DNA from: Leptodactylus fallax | Taxonomy: Eukaryota; Chordata; Amphibia; Anura; Leptodactylidae | NCBI GenBank assembly: GCA_947044405.1 | Contig: CAMRHE010000157.1 | Span: forward strand, 3,920,501-3,984,500 | Direction of reading: 5' to 3' | Length of the DNA stretch: 64,000 nucleotides | Shown here: positions 53,288-64,000 of the stretch, piece after piece | How the letters are laid out: each line of letters starts with the position of its first letter | How positions within the stretch are numbered: the stretch's first letter is position 1 | Program-made: the position numbers and the translations under genes | The notes under the pieces: generated by a model | Database searches by the model: none | Told to the model about the DNA's origin: nothing | What the model saw: only the letters and a program-made list of their open reading frames with translations

Positions 53288-53301
53288 GCTGCTATGGGAA
53301 C
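53288..53301 (-). promoter_or_regulatory. CFAP161: RFX X-box-like motif 1
   Basis: GCTGCTATGGGAAC fits the X-box consensus RYYNYYN(1-3)RRNRAC. It is 40-53 bases upstream of the CFAP161 ATG. RFX factors control many ciliary genes. Confidence 0.55.
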
Positions 53302-53316
53302 GTCAGTCTGTTTACT

Positions 53317-53330
53317 GCTACTATGGCAAC
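53317..53330 (-). promoter_or_regulatory. CFAP161: RFX X-box-like motif 2
   Basis: GCTACTATGGCAAC also fits the consensus and has the stronger half site GGCAAC. It is 69-82 bases upstream of the ATG and 29 bp from motif 1. Confidence 0.6.
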
Positions 53331-53699
53331 CAAGTATCACAGAGGCTGGTCTGGCTAACCACCAGCAGGGGGAATATACTAAAGGGGAATACAGGAAGGC
53401 TAATTCACAGAGTATACCTTTAATAGATATATTACAATTCTCTGACAAGTGACAACTGAAAAATAGTAGCAGTTTTGATTTGGATAACATTGTGTATTGG
53501 TGTAACTGTATACAAATAGCTTGTCAGCCACTTATTCTATTTCACCTTTTGAGTCATAGGAGCTTATATGAAGTAACTGCGTGGCTATATACGAGTGTCA
53601 TTTTGTTGTTTATTCAAGTGAGGCATATATACTGACTGGAGTCATATACTTTATACATGTATTTGTCTTTGTATTTTATCTTTTATCGCCACGTAGCGA

Positions 53700-53762
53700 G
53701 CCGCAGCCAAAAAAAAGCTTCACAATTCTTTTCCGCAGTGTTTTTCACAGAAAGTTCGCAGT

Positions 53763-53812
<50 letters not shown>

Positions 53813-53935
53813 GGAAAGCACCAGCATTTCAGTAGGTATAATTGACATGCTGCAATTTACAAAAACGATCGAATTTTTGAAATCGCAGCATTTCCACTGC
53901 AGATTTTTTTCTGCAATGTGTGGATGGGATAAGCC
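53700..53935. repeat. 'GGCCCCA' family MITE copy with (AT)n
   Basis: 'ttccgcagtgtttttcacagaaagttcgcag' and 'taggtataattgacatgctgcaattt' match 7960-8223 and 56844-57412. An (AT)n tract at 53767-53803 replaces part of it. Confidence 0.55.
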
Positions 53936-54875
53936 AGTTTATTATATTGTATCTTCGTGTTGAGCTGATTTATTTCAGTACTGAATAAGCAATTCTCAGT
54001 TTTTTTTTGCTCTGTGAACCTAATAGGACCAATGACTTATATTTAGCCTGTTTTGAGCCTTAGAAATGTGATCTGCCTCCATTGGAGCACTATTATTTAT
54101 GCGATTATCATATGTGTGATGTCACTGACATTGAGAACTATAGTCCACAGTTTTGCTTTTAATTCACTGGATTCTATCTCCTGATGAACTCTCTGACTGA
54201 GAGAGAAAAGCGTCAAACTACAGTATTATTCCAGGATTTTATTGCATATTCTTTTTTGTTTTTGCCACTTGGTGATGGTTTGTGTTTTTCTGCTATAGGA
54301 ACCATGAAGAAGATTTGAACGCCATGTTGGTAGTGGCAAGTGTTCTATAAGTTATGGTGTAGCATTAGTGACATCTAGTGCTGGCAGATGGTATTGTGTT
54401 TGATTGTTTCCCAAGAGCTAATGGTGACATCTAGCTGTAGCAACTGGTATTGAATAGGTTTTGAATAGAACTCTGACTAATGCTAAAAAATAATCTGTGA
54501 TGAATGGGTAACTGTCTTGGAAACCCTTCAGGGGAATAGCTCAGGGACTGCATGCTCTATAGACACAGGCTCAAGGAATCTTACTGACCTGGGATCTATT
54601 GTATTTTTACTACAGATTGCTGTAAATGATAGACTGCATTCAGCTGATGGGTCTGCAAGGCATTAGACAGACAGACACACAAACAATGTCACTCTAGGGC
54701 CAGTTTCATAGGAAGCCAGCCAATCAGGCCTTACTCACACCTCAGTCAGTGATTCGCAGCCAAAACCAGAAGTGAAGGCTACACAGAGATAAGGTATAAT
54801 GGTAAGATTTACGCCTATTCTGTGTTTTCAACTTACTCCTGGTTTTGGCAGGTGTGAATAAGGCCTTAGCCCATA
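53936..54875. other. Region upstream of CFAP161, no gene
   Basis: Non-coding. 'tctatctcctgatgaactctctgac' and 'agtgacatctagtgctggcagatgg' look like repeat text. No frame with homology. Confidence 0.4.
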
Positions 54876-55076
54876 CTTGCCAACGTTTGGCAAGTGAATG
54901 AACCGCATATTTTTTTAAACTCACCCATGCCCCCTATAAGGATAGCCACGTCTCCTATTGGTGTGGCCACACCCCTTTTTTGAGACATGGGCATGAAATG
55001 TGCCAACCATGCTCCTTTTTTTAGACATAACTGGCACATAAAGTGCCAGAGTATATGGGAGAGTTAGAAGTATGCC
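54876..55076. repeat. Small MITE
   Basis: Left 'catacttgccaacg' and right 'gagttagaagtatg' are an imperfect inverted pair. An 8-bp hairpin (CTTGCCAA with inverse) is at the left end. Confidence 0.4.
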
Positions 55077-55436
55077 TTAAGCAACATGCCCACAACAGTA
55101 AAAAAAAATGAACATTAAAAAGGGATTAAACTGTTTTTAATGACCATTTTCCATCAGTCCGTCACATACTTTTCATCCATTTTCTGGCCATGAGTCAGGT
55201 TTTAACATCTGTTTAAATAAAAAAAAAAAAAAAGCGATGAACTTCAATGGTCTTTTTTTTTACCCTGATCAGTTTTAAAAATCCCCAAAAACGTAAAAAT
55301 GGACATAAACAAGACATGTCCTATTTTACATTATTTACTGTCAGAAAAAACATGGATGTGTATAGGTACCCATTGGCTCCCATTGTTCTTGTTTGTTAAA
55401 AAAAAAAAACAATAATGTGCATGTGGGCTTAGACTA
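55077..55436. repeat. MITE with inverted 'CTTAAGCAACATGCCCAC' ends
   Basis: 'cttaagcaacatgcccac' is inverted as 'gtgcatgtgggcttag' at the right. The inside is A-rich. Confidence 0.5.
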
Positions 55437-55996
55437 TCCCCCATTGCTGTGCTTATTAAGACTAAAATAGTCCATGCGTATGCCCACAAGATAAAAACAG
55501 AACACAAAACCTTCCCTATAATAATGTGCTAACCAGAGCTTTGCCTATACAAATATGTCCCCTAAAGTGCCCCTTTAATAACAAAGCATTGATCTCATCC
55601 CTAACCCTGCACCGCTGTCTACTAACAAGAAACAATATACAAGCAGACAAGTCAGACAGACTAGTGTAGTGTTTCAGGTACATACAAGCATCCTGTACTG
55701 TGTAACTGTATCCTACATACTCATTTTCCAAGGAGTTGGTCACCCAATATATTGGGTTTACATTATTGGAGACATTTGTCAAAGAATAGTGAAAAATTAT
55801 GGAATAGGCAATTCATTATTAAAGGGGTTGTTGGATAAAAAAAAATATATAATCCTTTGGGCTAGAAATAGTATATATAAACAGAAAAAACTAACTTACG
55901 ATTTATAGTTCCTCCAACTTTGGACTCATTGGTGACCTGTACAATGACAGCAAGTGACAAACTGCCTTCAGCAGTCATGTGTCATTTGTATACAGG

Positions 55997-58105
55997 CAGA
56001 GGCGTAGCTAGGGGTTCAGCACAGGGGGGCGAACAAGTCCAAGTGGGCCCCCAACTTGGACTTGTTCGTATACCGATACTATCAGTATACGGTGAGCGTA
56101 TAGTGGTATATAGCAGCTCTACACAGGGCTCTGCAGACGATTTAGGTGAATACAGGGCAGTAACATTTAGTGACTTACCGGTGACGTCTCTGACTAATCC
56201 TTCACATTTCCCATCTCTTTTATCTGGACGGCCATGACCACTTCTTCCAGTCTCTGTAAAGTTTGCGGCACAGACATGTTTGGCTCCTCACTTTTCCAGG
56301 CACCGGACCCATATTGTCTTCCCCTACACAAAGCCCCCATCCTGCTACTACCCCCAATTATAAAATATATAATATACCCCCCCATAATGAATAATACCCT
56401 TAAGTGCATCTTTAAATTAATAACTTCCCTCTGCACCCCTTTAAATAGTTCCCCTTATTAATAATGCCCCAGGTGTTTCCTAATTAAAAAGAAAAAAAAA
56501 AACACAAGGGAAAAAAAAATTATTGGGGTTCCAATACCCGGGACCCCGAGGATCAGCTGTTTGAATGAACCATGGTACCTGTGTAAGTGCCATGACACCT
56601 TCTCTGTTTACATAGTGTCATTCTTTTCATAGCGGCCATGTAATGTAACTACAGCCTCGTCCTATACACGTCTATGTGACAAGACTGGAATTACATCACA
56701 CGGACACTATAAACAGACAGCGTGTGATATAAACAGGCGCCATAGCCCCTTCATACAGCTGATCAGTGGGGAATCACTTATCTCTTATTGATGATTTATT
56801 CTGAGGATAGATAATCAATAAAAATGAGCTGGAAAACGCCTTAAGGCTAAGGCCCCACGTGGCGTCCCACAGCAAAAAACAGCTGCGGGAAAAACCGTGG
56901 CGGCGACGCATCGCGGCTCTTCCTGCAGCACTTTGCACAGAATGTTTGCAGAGGTTTCCTCTGTGGACTTTCTGCTTCAATTATATCTATAGGGAAACAG
57001 CTGGCATTTCCATAGGTATAATTGACATGCTGCGATCTCCAAAACTGCGACTGTTTTGGAAATCGCAGCGTATCCACTGCATGCATTTTACTGCAAAGTG
57101 GGGATGGGGGCCCCATGTGGCGAAAACCCACAGAAAAAAAACGTGGCATTCTAGCAAATCCCATCCACACATTGCGGAAAAATACATGCAGTGGACGCTC
57201 TGCGATTTCCAAAACCATTGCGGTTTTGGAAATCGCAGCATGTCAACTGTACCTATGGAAACACTGGCGGTTTCCATATAGGTGTATTGAAAACAGAAAG
57301 TCCACAGGGGAATGCTCTGCGGACCTTCTGTGAAAAGTGCTGCGGGAAAAACCACAATGTTACCGCCATGGTTTTTCCTGCAACCCGCTACGTGGGGCCT
57401 TAGTCCTAATAAAGCCCAAGTGCCACTTTCATTAAATTAATTGACCCTCATATTATGCCGTTGATTTCCCCTGACATAAATACTGCACCCCTAATGACCC
57501 CTTATGTCAATGACCACCCCTTATGTTTATAATGCCTCCTAATATAAATGATGCCCCCTAATGGCTCATTATATAAATAACCTCCCCCCTTGTATTCATA
57601 ATGCCCCCTAATAGCCGTTATATAAATGACCCCCCCATCGTCATAATGCTCCCTAATGAATCCTCCCTTTATAGTTATATTTCCCCCTCCTATCCACCCC
57701 TTATACTATTAATATACCCACAACTGCGCTAAAAAAAAAGAAAAGAAAAGTCATACTCACCTGCGATGCTGATGAATGGAGCCGCCGCCGCTTCCTCCCT
57801 GTCCACGCACAGGACGTCTTTGTCTGAGCGCAGGCGGTGCGATGTTGTGACGTCATCGCGCTGCCTGTGTGAGAAGCAGACATCGGTCTGTGATCTCTCG
57901 GGGACTTGTAAACCTCAAGTCTCACGTGGCTTGCGGTTTACAATACTGTGAAGTTGCAGGAAGCGTTTTAACTAGATCGGTGTCTGCAGACACCGATCCA
58001 GTTAGAAATAAAGGATGTATTAATGGCGACCATGGGTGGGCCCCAAAAAGTCAGTGGGCCCGGAGCAGCCGCCCCCTCTGCCCCCCCCCGCTAGCTACGC
58101 CTCTG
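55997..58105. mobile_element. hAT-like non-autonomous element, 2.1 kb
   Basis: Starts CAGAGGCGTAGCTAG and ends with the exact inverse. Flanks TATACAGG (55989-55996) and TATGCAAG (58106-58113) agree at 6 of 8. No transposase. It holds a 15-bp perfect hairpin (56030-56068), a nested MITE (56844-57412) and a loose 'ataatgccccctaat' repeat at 57440-57720. Confidence 0.75.
56844..57412. repeat. Two 'GGCCCCA' MITEs, head to head, nested
   Basis: From 'aaggctaaggccccacgtgg' to 'cgtggggccttag'. Internal junction near 57108 ('gggggccccatgtgg'). Each half has a hairpin such as CGATTTCCAAAACC with its inverse (about 57202-57237). Confidence 0.65.
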
Positions 58106-58113
58106 TATGCAAG

Positions 58114-60931
58114 TGATTTGTATACAATGAATGGCTACATAACCTGAACATAAACCTGAATGCCACAAGAAGACATCATCAAGGACCTGCAGTAGCGCTG
58201 ACTGTGCTGTTGCCGCAGGGACAGAGGACCTGTAAATGATAAGTTAGAATTTTTACTTATTGACGAGCATTTTTATTTTAGTTAGACAAGCCCATGAATC
58301 AGTACCTGTCCCAGGCTCACAGGTGAATGAAGTGGTCATGCTACTCCAGCGCCTCCCCTTCATCATTTGCCTGGGTACAATGCTGTACGTACAGTTGTGG
58401 CCATATCTGGCACTGAAGCTCATTCCCATTAACAAACTGTACAAGACAAGGTTACAACTATATGCAAAGACTGTGCCCAGTTATACAATAATGGGTCTAC
58501 AACACACACTAGCACGCCGACACCTATCCTCCCAGCTGATCAGCAGGGGTGCTGACCTTCACTATTTAATGGAAAGTTTATCCTTAAATTGTCCATTTTC
58601 GGTCTTATAGTAACAAAAGTGCTACCGTACCTTGGCCCACATTAGTTTTCTTCTGAACTGTGATATGTTACAGGTCAACATATCATGTACTGCTGTGTAT
58701 GGTAAGATAAATGATAATTTATGTACTTATTTTATTTTCCTCTTCCTTATTTACTTACTTTCACAGTTATAGTGAAGCATCTGTCATCTTTGATCCAGTC
58801 CTATACTCCCCGGTTAAACCACCCAGACACTAGATTTTCATCATTCCAGCTGGCAAATAGCCAACTATCTGACGTGTAGATGCCACGAACAGCCATTTAA
58901 GGCACCCTATCTCCATTTGGGGTTCCGCCCCCAAATCCGCTATCCGCAAGCAGGACTTTTCTCTCTGCATTTTTCTGCTTTTTATGGGTGGAAACCCGGC
59001 GGACCCCATTATAGTCTATGGGGCCTGTGGGTTTCTGCAGATAACTGTTTTTTTAAGAGGATTAGGTTTAAGCGAACCCCACGAATAGAAACCCAAACGC
59101 AGGTGTGAACCTAGCGTTAGTCTTGTCGATTTGCCATGCTGCATATTTTTGTCCAGTGTTTGGCATGACTGACTGGCTTTTGACTGCTCATCATAGACTC
59201 ACTGGGGCAGATTTATTAAGATTGGTGTATCATACAACAGTCTTAATAAAGGGATCAATATGTGCAAGGCATGTCTGATTTATCAAGAGGCTCCGCCCTC
59301 TTATAAATCACATGCATGCCCATGTGCCAAAATTGACATTTTAGTTGCCAGTTTAATTGATAATGTTGAAGACGGGATTGTGCGTACAAATGATCCTATC
59401 ATTAATCAGACAGTCATCCAATATGTGAGCTGTATGGCCATCTCAACTTATAGGAGACACAGAACCAAGTAATACTGGGTCTACTTTGTTTTCTGGAAGG
59501 ATGACAGGATTGTTATTGGACGTCTGGGACATATCTCAACAAGATAACTGATATATGAGACCTGTTGTATTGGCTGACTGGCACAGCTCTTCATCAACAA
59601 TGGCTGGCTCTAGTATGGAAATAGGTGACTAAACATAGAACTGCTGTGAACATGACTATAGTATATATTTTAGATCAGGGCATTGTGTCAGCGCTGGAAC
59701 CCCGCCACCTGCTTCTAATTTTAGAGCAGACTCCACAGATCACTTCCTGAAAGCATTGACTACGTTCTGACAATAAGCCATAATTATCCTTTAATAAGTG
59801 CAGCAAGAACAGGGTCTAGATGTGGACCACCATATGCTTTGTACTTTATATCCTCTCTACTTAGCGGTTTAGGAGGACATAATTTACCTTTATGTGAAAC
59901 ATCTGTCTGATTAAAAGACTTAAGTGATAGAAATACTCAGAATCTGCAGCTACCAAGCCGCACATAGACATACTGGCGTAAAGGGCCGGGAAAAGTAAAT
60001 ATGTGCAAGTACATGTGTATATGCACAAACACCTGGAGGGTGATGGCTCTTGTAATGGAATCAGCAGGAAACATCTGTTTAGTACAGTCGAAGTTACAGA
60101 CTTAGCCCTGATAGTTTTTCACTTTGAGGCTGCATTGTATTAAAATAAATCACTTAAGTTTTAGTTGTTCCCTATGTATTGATAAGATGCTGACTGTGTA
60201 CACATGTGCCTTGCAGATGTGGCCATTCCGATGGTCTGTTAGTTAACACTTTATCTGGATGATAGCAGGATGCTTAAACTGCAGTTCCTTTTATGTTCAG
60301 CAAGGAAGGGCTCCACCTATAATCACATTCATGTGTTGGTAAGCAGACCATGCAGCTGTATCTGGAGGCTGGCCAAGAGCGAGCAGATATTTGAGGAGTT
60401 TACCATTATTTAAGGAACAATAGAGGTAACTACACCCATCCTGAGTGTAAGGTTGCAACTATGACACAAGCAATGAACCGTTAGGTCCATCCAGTTTCTT
60501 TTTCACATTACCCAGTGAAATCATTATCTAGAGACTGACCATGTTCTAGCCTGTTAGTGTGGAGAGGCATGAATGTAAAGTCATACGTGCAACTACATCA
60601 GGCATGTGATCACAAATAATAAGGGTCGTACATATGAATTATACACACTGTACACATAAATGTCATGTGGCTGCGTAAATGATATCATTTAACCATAGAC
60701 AGAAAGATGTATCTAGAGTCAGACTTTTCTACAACAATTGTCTAGAAACCACATATATCCAATAATATTTTAGAATAATGCTGAAAATTATGCCGGAAAG
60801 TATGTGTAAGCTCGAAATTTAAACTCAAACATCATATTTGTACAGGATCAGAGAAATTTGCTATTTCCAAAACAGCGCCACATATCACTGTTCTTGCAGC
60901 TCAGTCCCATTCACTTCAGTGGTGCTAAGCT
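58114..60931. other. Intergenic, repeats only
   Basis: MITE copy at 58905-59120 (same as 46049-46240). Repeat of 'gggcagatttattaagattggtg' type at 59190-59350, with a possible partner near 5570-6090. No exon or RNA gene seen. Confidence 0.45.
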
Positions 60932-61415
60932 CAGGGGTGTAAATACCGGGGTAGCGGTGGTAGCGGCTGCCACAGGGCCTGGGACATTAGGGGACTAGGC
61001 GGGCCCTTCATGTTTTTTTTTTTTTTTAATAGGCCGTTACCTGCTGGAGTAGCCCAGGGCCTATTTACTTACCGATCCCCGCTCCTACTCACGGCCGCCT
61101 GCGCCTCCCATTCTGCAGAAGTATATGCCACTATGGGGCATAATACTGTGTGCAGGAGCCACTAAAGGGCATAATACTGTGTGCAGGGGCCACTATGGAG
61201 CATAATAGTGTGTGTAGGAGCCACTATGGGGCATAATACTGTGTGCAGGGGCCACTATGGAGCATAATATTGTGTGTAGGGGCCACTATGGGGCATAATA
61301 GTGTGTGCAGGAATGCGGTTTGTGCAAAGGGGGCAGTTGCCGGGGGGCGGTTGTGAGGGGGGGGGGCATGTCAAATGTTCACCTTGGGGACCAGTCATTC
61401 CTAGTTATGCCACTG
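60932..61415. mobile_element. hAT-like non-autonomous element, 484 bp
   Basis: Starts CAGGGGTGTAAATACC, ends 'cctagttatgccactg', and is flanked by a perfect 8-bp direct repeat GCTAAGCT (60924-60931, 61416-61423). Its middle is a 31-bp minisatellite. No coding sequence. Confidence 0.85.
61115..61315. repeat. 31-bp minisatellite inside hAT-like element
   Basis: Six units of the type GGGGCCACTATGGGGCATAA plus 'tactgtgtgca', with few differences between them. Confidence 0.92.
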
Positions 61416-61423
61416 GCTAAGCT

Positions 61424-63889
61424 GCAATACCAAATACAACAGGTAGATAGGCATGTTCCTGGAAGACATAATCTAATTTTTTTTTCTATTCTTTTTTCTT
61501 TTTTTAAATCCTGGACATCCCCTTTAAGCAGGAGTACACAGCTTACTAAGGGATGTTCCACGTGAGCGTCCATCCTCTAAAATGGTTTCGTTTTCTTGCC
61601 TGCTTAATGATAGAAGGCCTGCTAAACCTTGTTTCAGACTTCTGTACTTCACAGGCCACCTTAGAAAATATATGGGCTGCTTTTATAGTAGGTATGTGGT
61701 CACATTCACATTAGACACAATAGACATCCAATAAGCTCAGTTCTCAGTGTACTCCACAATACAGTCTATGTTTGCTGACAGACCTGTAAGTCAAGCATGT
61801 GGGTTGTAAAATTTCCTGCAGCATTGTATATTATTATGAGGTCATTCCTATAGTTAAACAAAGAGTTTCCACTAACAACATCCATATCCCACATGTGCTT
61901 GGGACATCTTGTGCTGCATATCAGCATTATTCAGACTGTTTAGGAAGTGACCATGCAACATCCTAAGATGTGCTACTGGTGTATGCAAATACTAGAGATT
62001 TTTTTAAGACTGTTTTTATTAACATTTTTAATTAACTTGTACAAAACATAGGATAGAAAAGAAGGTGGGATAGGAATGGGGGGGTAAGGTAAATAGGGAA
62101 GGGGGATAGAGATAACAAGAGCATGTTGCTTCTTATAGTCAGAAATCATGGCACGGGAGATAAGATTTGAGAGAACAGGAGTCCGCTATGCCATAGCAGA
62201 CATCCCTCACCTCCGGAGGAACACTCCTGCTCTCAACTAATACTGGAGATTCTTAAAAGGTTCCAAGGCTTTAAAGTTAAATATTCCAAAATAAAGAAGA
62301 AACTTTTAATATATACAACAGCAGTTTTACATTCAGGTGTTAAGATAAAGGAATGACTAAGCATTGTATAATGCTCCAAATATATTAAAGGACTATTCCC
62401 AACCTGATAAAGCTGAGATGGGACTAACTGTCAGCAAGTTTTGACCACCAGGGCGAGACTTACAGACACAGGTGAACTGCTCTATCCTGCTTCTGTAACT
62501 CTCATAGAGATGAATGGGAGCTATACTGTGTCCGTAGCTCCACAGTTATGGGAACAGCAGAGCTAAACATGCTCTGCTGATTCTGTAGCTCCCATTCACT
62601 TCTATTGGAGTTATAGAAACAGTATACAGCAACCCCGCTCACATGTGTCAGTACATCCTACCCTGGTGGTCGGGACTTGCAGCCAGTTATTCCTTTTCTC
62701 GCCCATAATTTGCCAAGATGGAAATAACCTTTTAAATCTATACACCATTTTTGTAGGTGCACAATTTTAGCATACTTCAATGACCACCAGGAGCAAGCAT
62801 AAGGAGAAAAAAATTATTTAACATGTCTCATGAGGTGAGACATGTCTGTAAATTCAGACATACTTTTAATAATCCTTCTATGATAGAGAAAGTCAATGAC
62901 AGCTGGGAAGGAGGCAACCACCAAAACAAGCAGAAAGAGGACTTTACCTTGTTTTCCCTCATATGAATTTTCTGTTATTTTCTATTATTATTTCTTACTG
63001 CAAGGCATCACATCTGGATCATAATGTCACTATAAATCAAGGGTCTAAAAAATTAACAAAAAAAAATCCCCCAAATTTCCCATCATTGTACCAAGATTGA
63101 TTATATTTTATCCAAAATTATTAAAACAAAGACAAAAACAAACATATAACAGTCAAAAACTTCCAAAAATAACAATTATAATGTATCATTGGCAACCTGA
63201 TTCTTGCGTAATTCTGTGAAGAGATGTTGGGATACAAGTAGCAATTTCATTCTGTGGTGTTCTGTAGAGGAATGCATGTAGCCGGTCCCCTTTGTCAGCC
63301 ATTACCATGACATCATAGAGAGAGAATGCACACACAGCCCTCAGAGTTTCCTGCTCCAATTTCTCAGCTTCACGGCTATCATTCGTATTTTAAGCTCTGG
63401 CTCATAAATAATACCATTCAATGAACCAGCTCCTTGAGAAAATAAATCTCCCTGCCCGTTCACTGTACACTGTGCTGTTACAATAATAGCAAGTAACTCC
63501 GGGTACAAGACCCTCTGTCTACACCACTAGGAGGTGGCATCATAGCGCCCTTTATAAATCCCAATCATTTCATTATAAAATATATAATAGCTGCAATAAC
63601 CTAAATTTAGCCTATACTATTTAGTGCCCATATTAAGTGCCTATGTTTGCATTGAAAGTTGCTGTAGATTTGTGCCATGTATGTGAGATGACACGCAAGG
63701 ATTGTCTAGAAGAGAGATCCAACGCATACCATAATGGCAATCTTCAAGGTATCCTGCATGTGCAGGAAAACATAACCAGCAACCATGGGACCCGACAGAA
63801 AAACTTGTAATTGGGCCCCACGCTACCATGACTACATTAAGTAGCATGTTCAGAACTAAAAATATATGATTATTTTCATTTCCTATACA
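61424..63889. other. Intergenic, no gene recognised
   Basis: A purine-rich stretch at 62040-62120 ('gggataggaatgggggggtaagg'), TTAAAGGACTATTCCC at 62386 (TTAA MITE end) with a possible partner near 62733, and otherwise unremarkable AT-rich sequence. Confidence 0.4.
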
Positions 63890-64000
63890 CACAGGGAAAA
63901 CACACAAAGTGATGTCACAGTACCAGGATAATGCACACAGTGATATCACAGCACAGAAATAAGCACCGTGATGTCACAGTACAGGGATAATACACACAAA
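63890..64000. repeat. 31-bp minisatellite, cut by window end
   Basis: 'gtgatgtcacagtaccagg...aatgcacacagtgatatcacag' units are the same family as 50888-53065. At least three units; the array runs off the window. Confidence 0.88.

Noticed and set aside
56847..57403. Overlapping open frames on both strands at 56.8-57.4 kb
   Set aside because: Both strands give similar proteins because the DNA is a pair of palindromic MITEs, not a gene.
59260..59472. 70-codon frame near 59.3 kb
   Set aside because: It starts inside a dispersed repeat also seen near 5.6-6.1 kb and matches no protein.

Overview
The window is vertebrate nuclear DNA, most likely from a frog or toad. Two multi-exon genes with GT-AG introns sit in sequence crowded with Tc1-like DNA transposons, hAT-like elements, TTAA-flanked MITEs, minisatellites and a DIRS retrotransposon. 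That repeat mix is typical of anurans. The species cannot be named from the sequence alone. All gene identities come from reading the translated exons against remembered family proteins; no search was run.

Gene 1, plus strand, 6402-37295, is aminopeptidase N (ANPEP/CD13). I could join 20 coding exons with consistent phase into 966 codons plus stop, almost exactly the mammalian length and exon plan. It has a membrane anchor, a Thr-rich stalk, GAMEN, HELAH plus the downstream glutamate, and the catalytic tyrosine. A TATA box and an HNF1-like site lie just upstream.

Gene 2, minus strand, 53248 down to 40812, is CFAP161 (C15orf26), an axonemal protein. Seven exons join into 297 codons plus stop. 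Intron 2 appears to use a GC-AG splice pair, and two RFX X-box-like motifs lie just upstream of the start codon. The two genes converge tail to tail, about 3.5 kb apart.

Mobile DNA by region: a broken Tc1-like element at 615-2220; MITEs, a 417-bp hAT-like element and microsatellites through ANPEP introns 1-9; two Tc1-like elements abutting in a TA repeat in intron 10 (19737-21385 intact, 21424-23055 decayed); a minisatellite-bearing hAT-like remnant in intron 12; a 1.46-kb deleted DIRS element between the two genes (39073-40531); a hAT-like element in CFAP161 intron 5; and in CFAP161 intron 1 a second intact copy of the Tc1-like element (48252-49900) plus a 31-bp minisatellite split by another Tc1-like insertion (51250-52815). 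From 53.3 kb to the end I see no gene, only repeats: two more hAT-like elements, several MITEs, and a second patch of the 31-bp minisatellite at the right edge.

The points most worth a second look are the miniature DIRS element with an intact internal complementary region, the twin intact Tc1-like transposases, the hAT-like elements carrying 30-33 bp minisatellites, the paired X-boxes, and the GC-AG intron.
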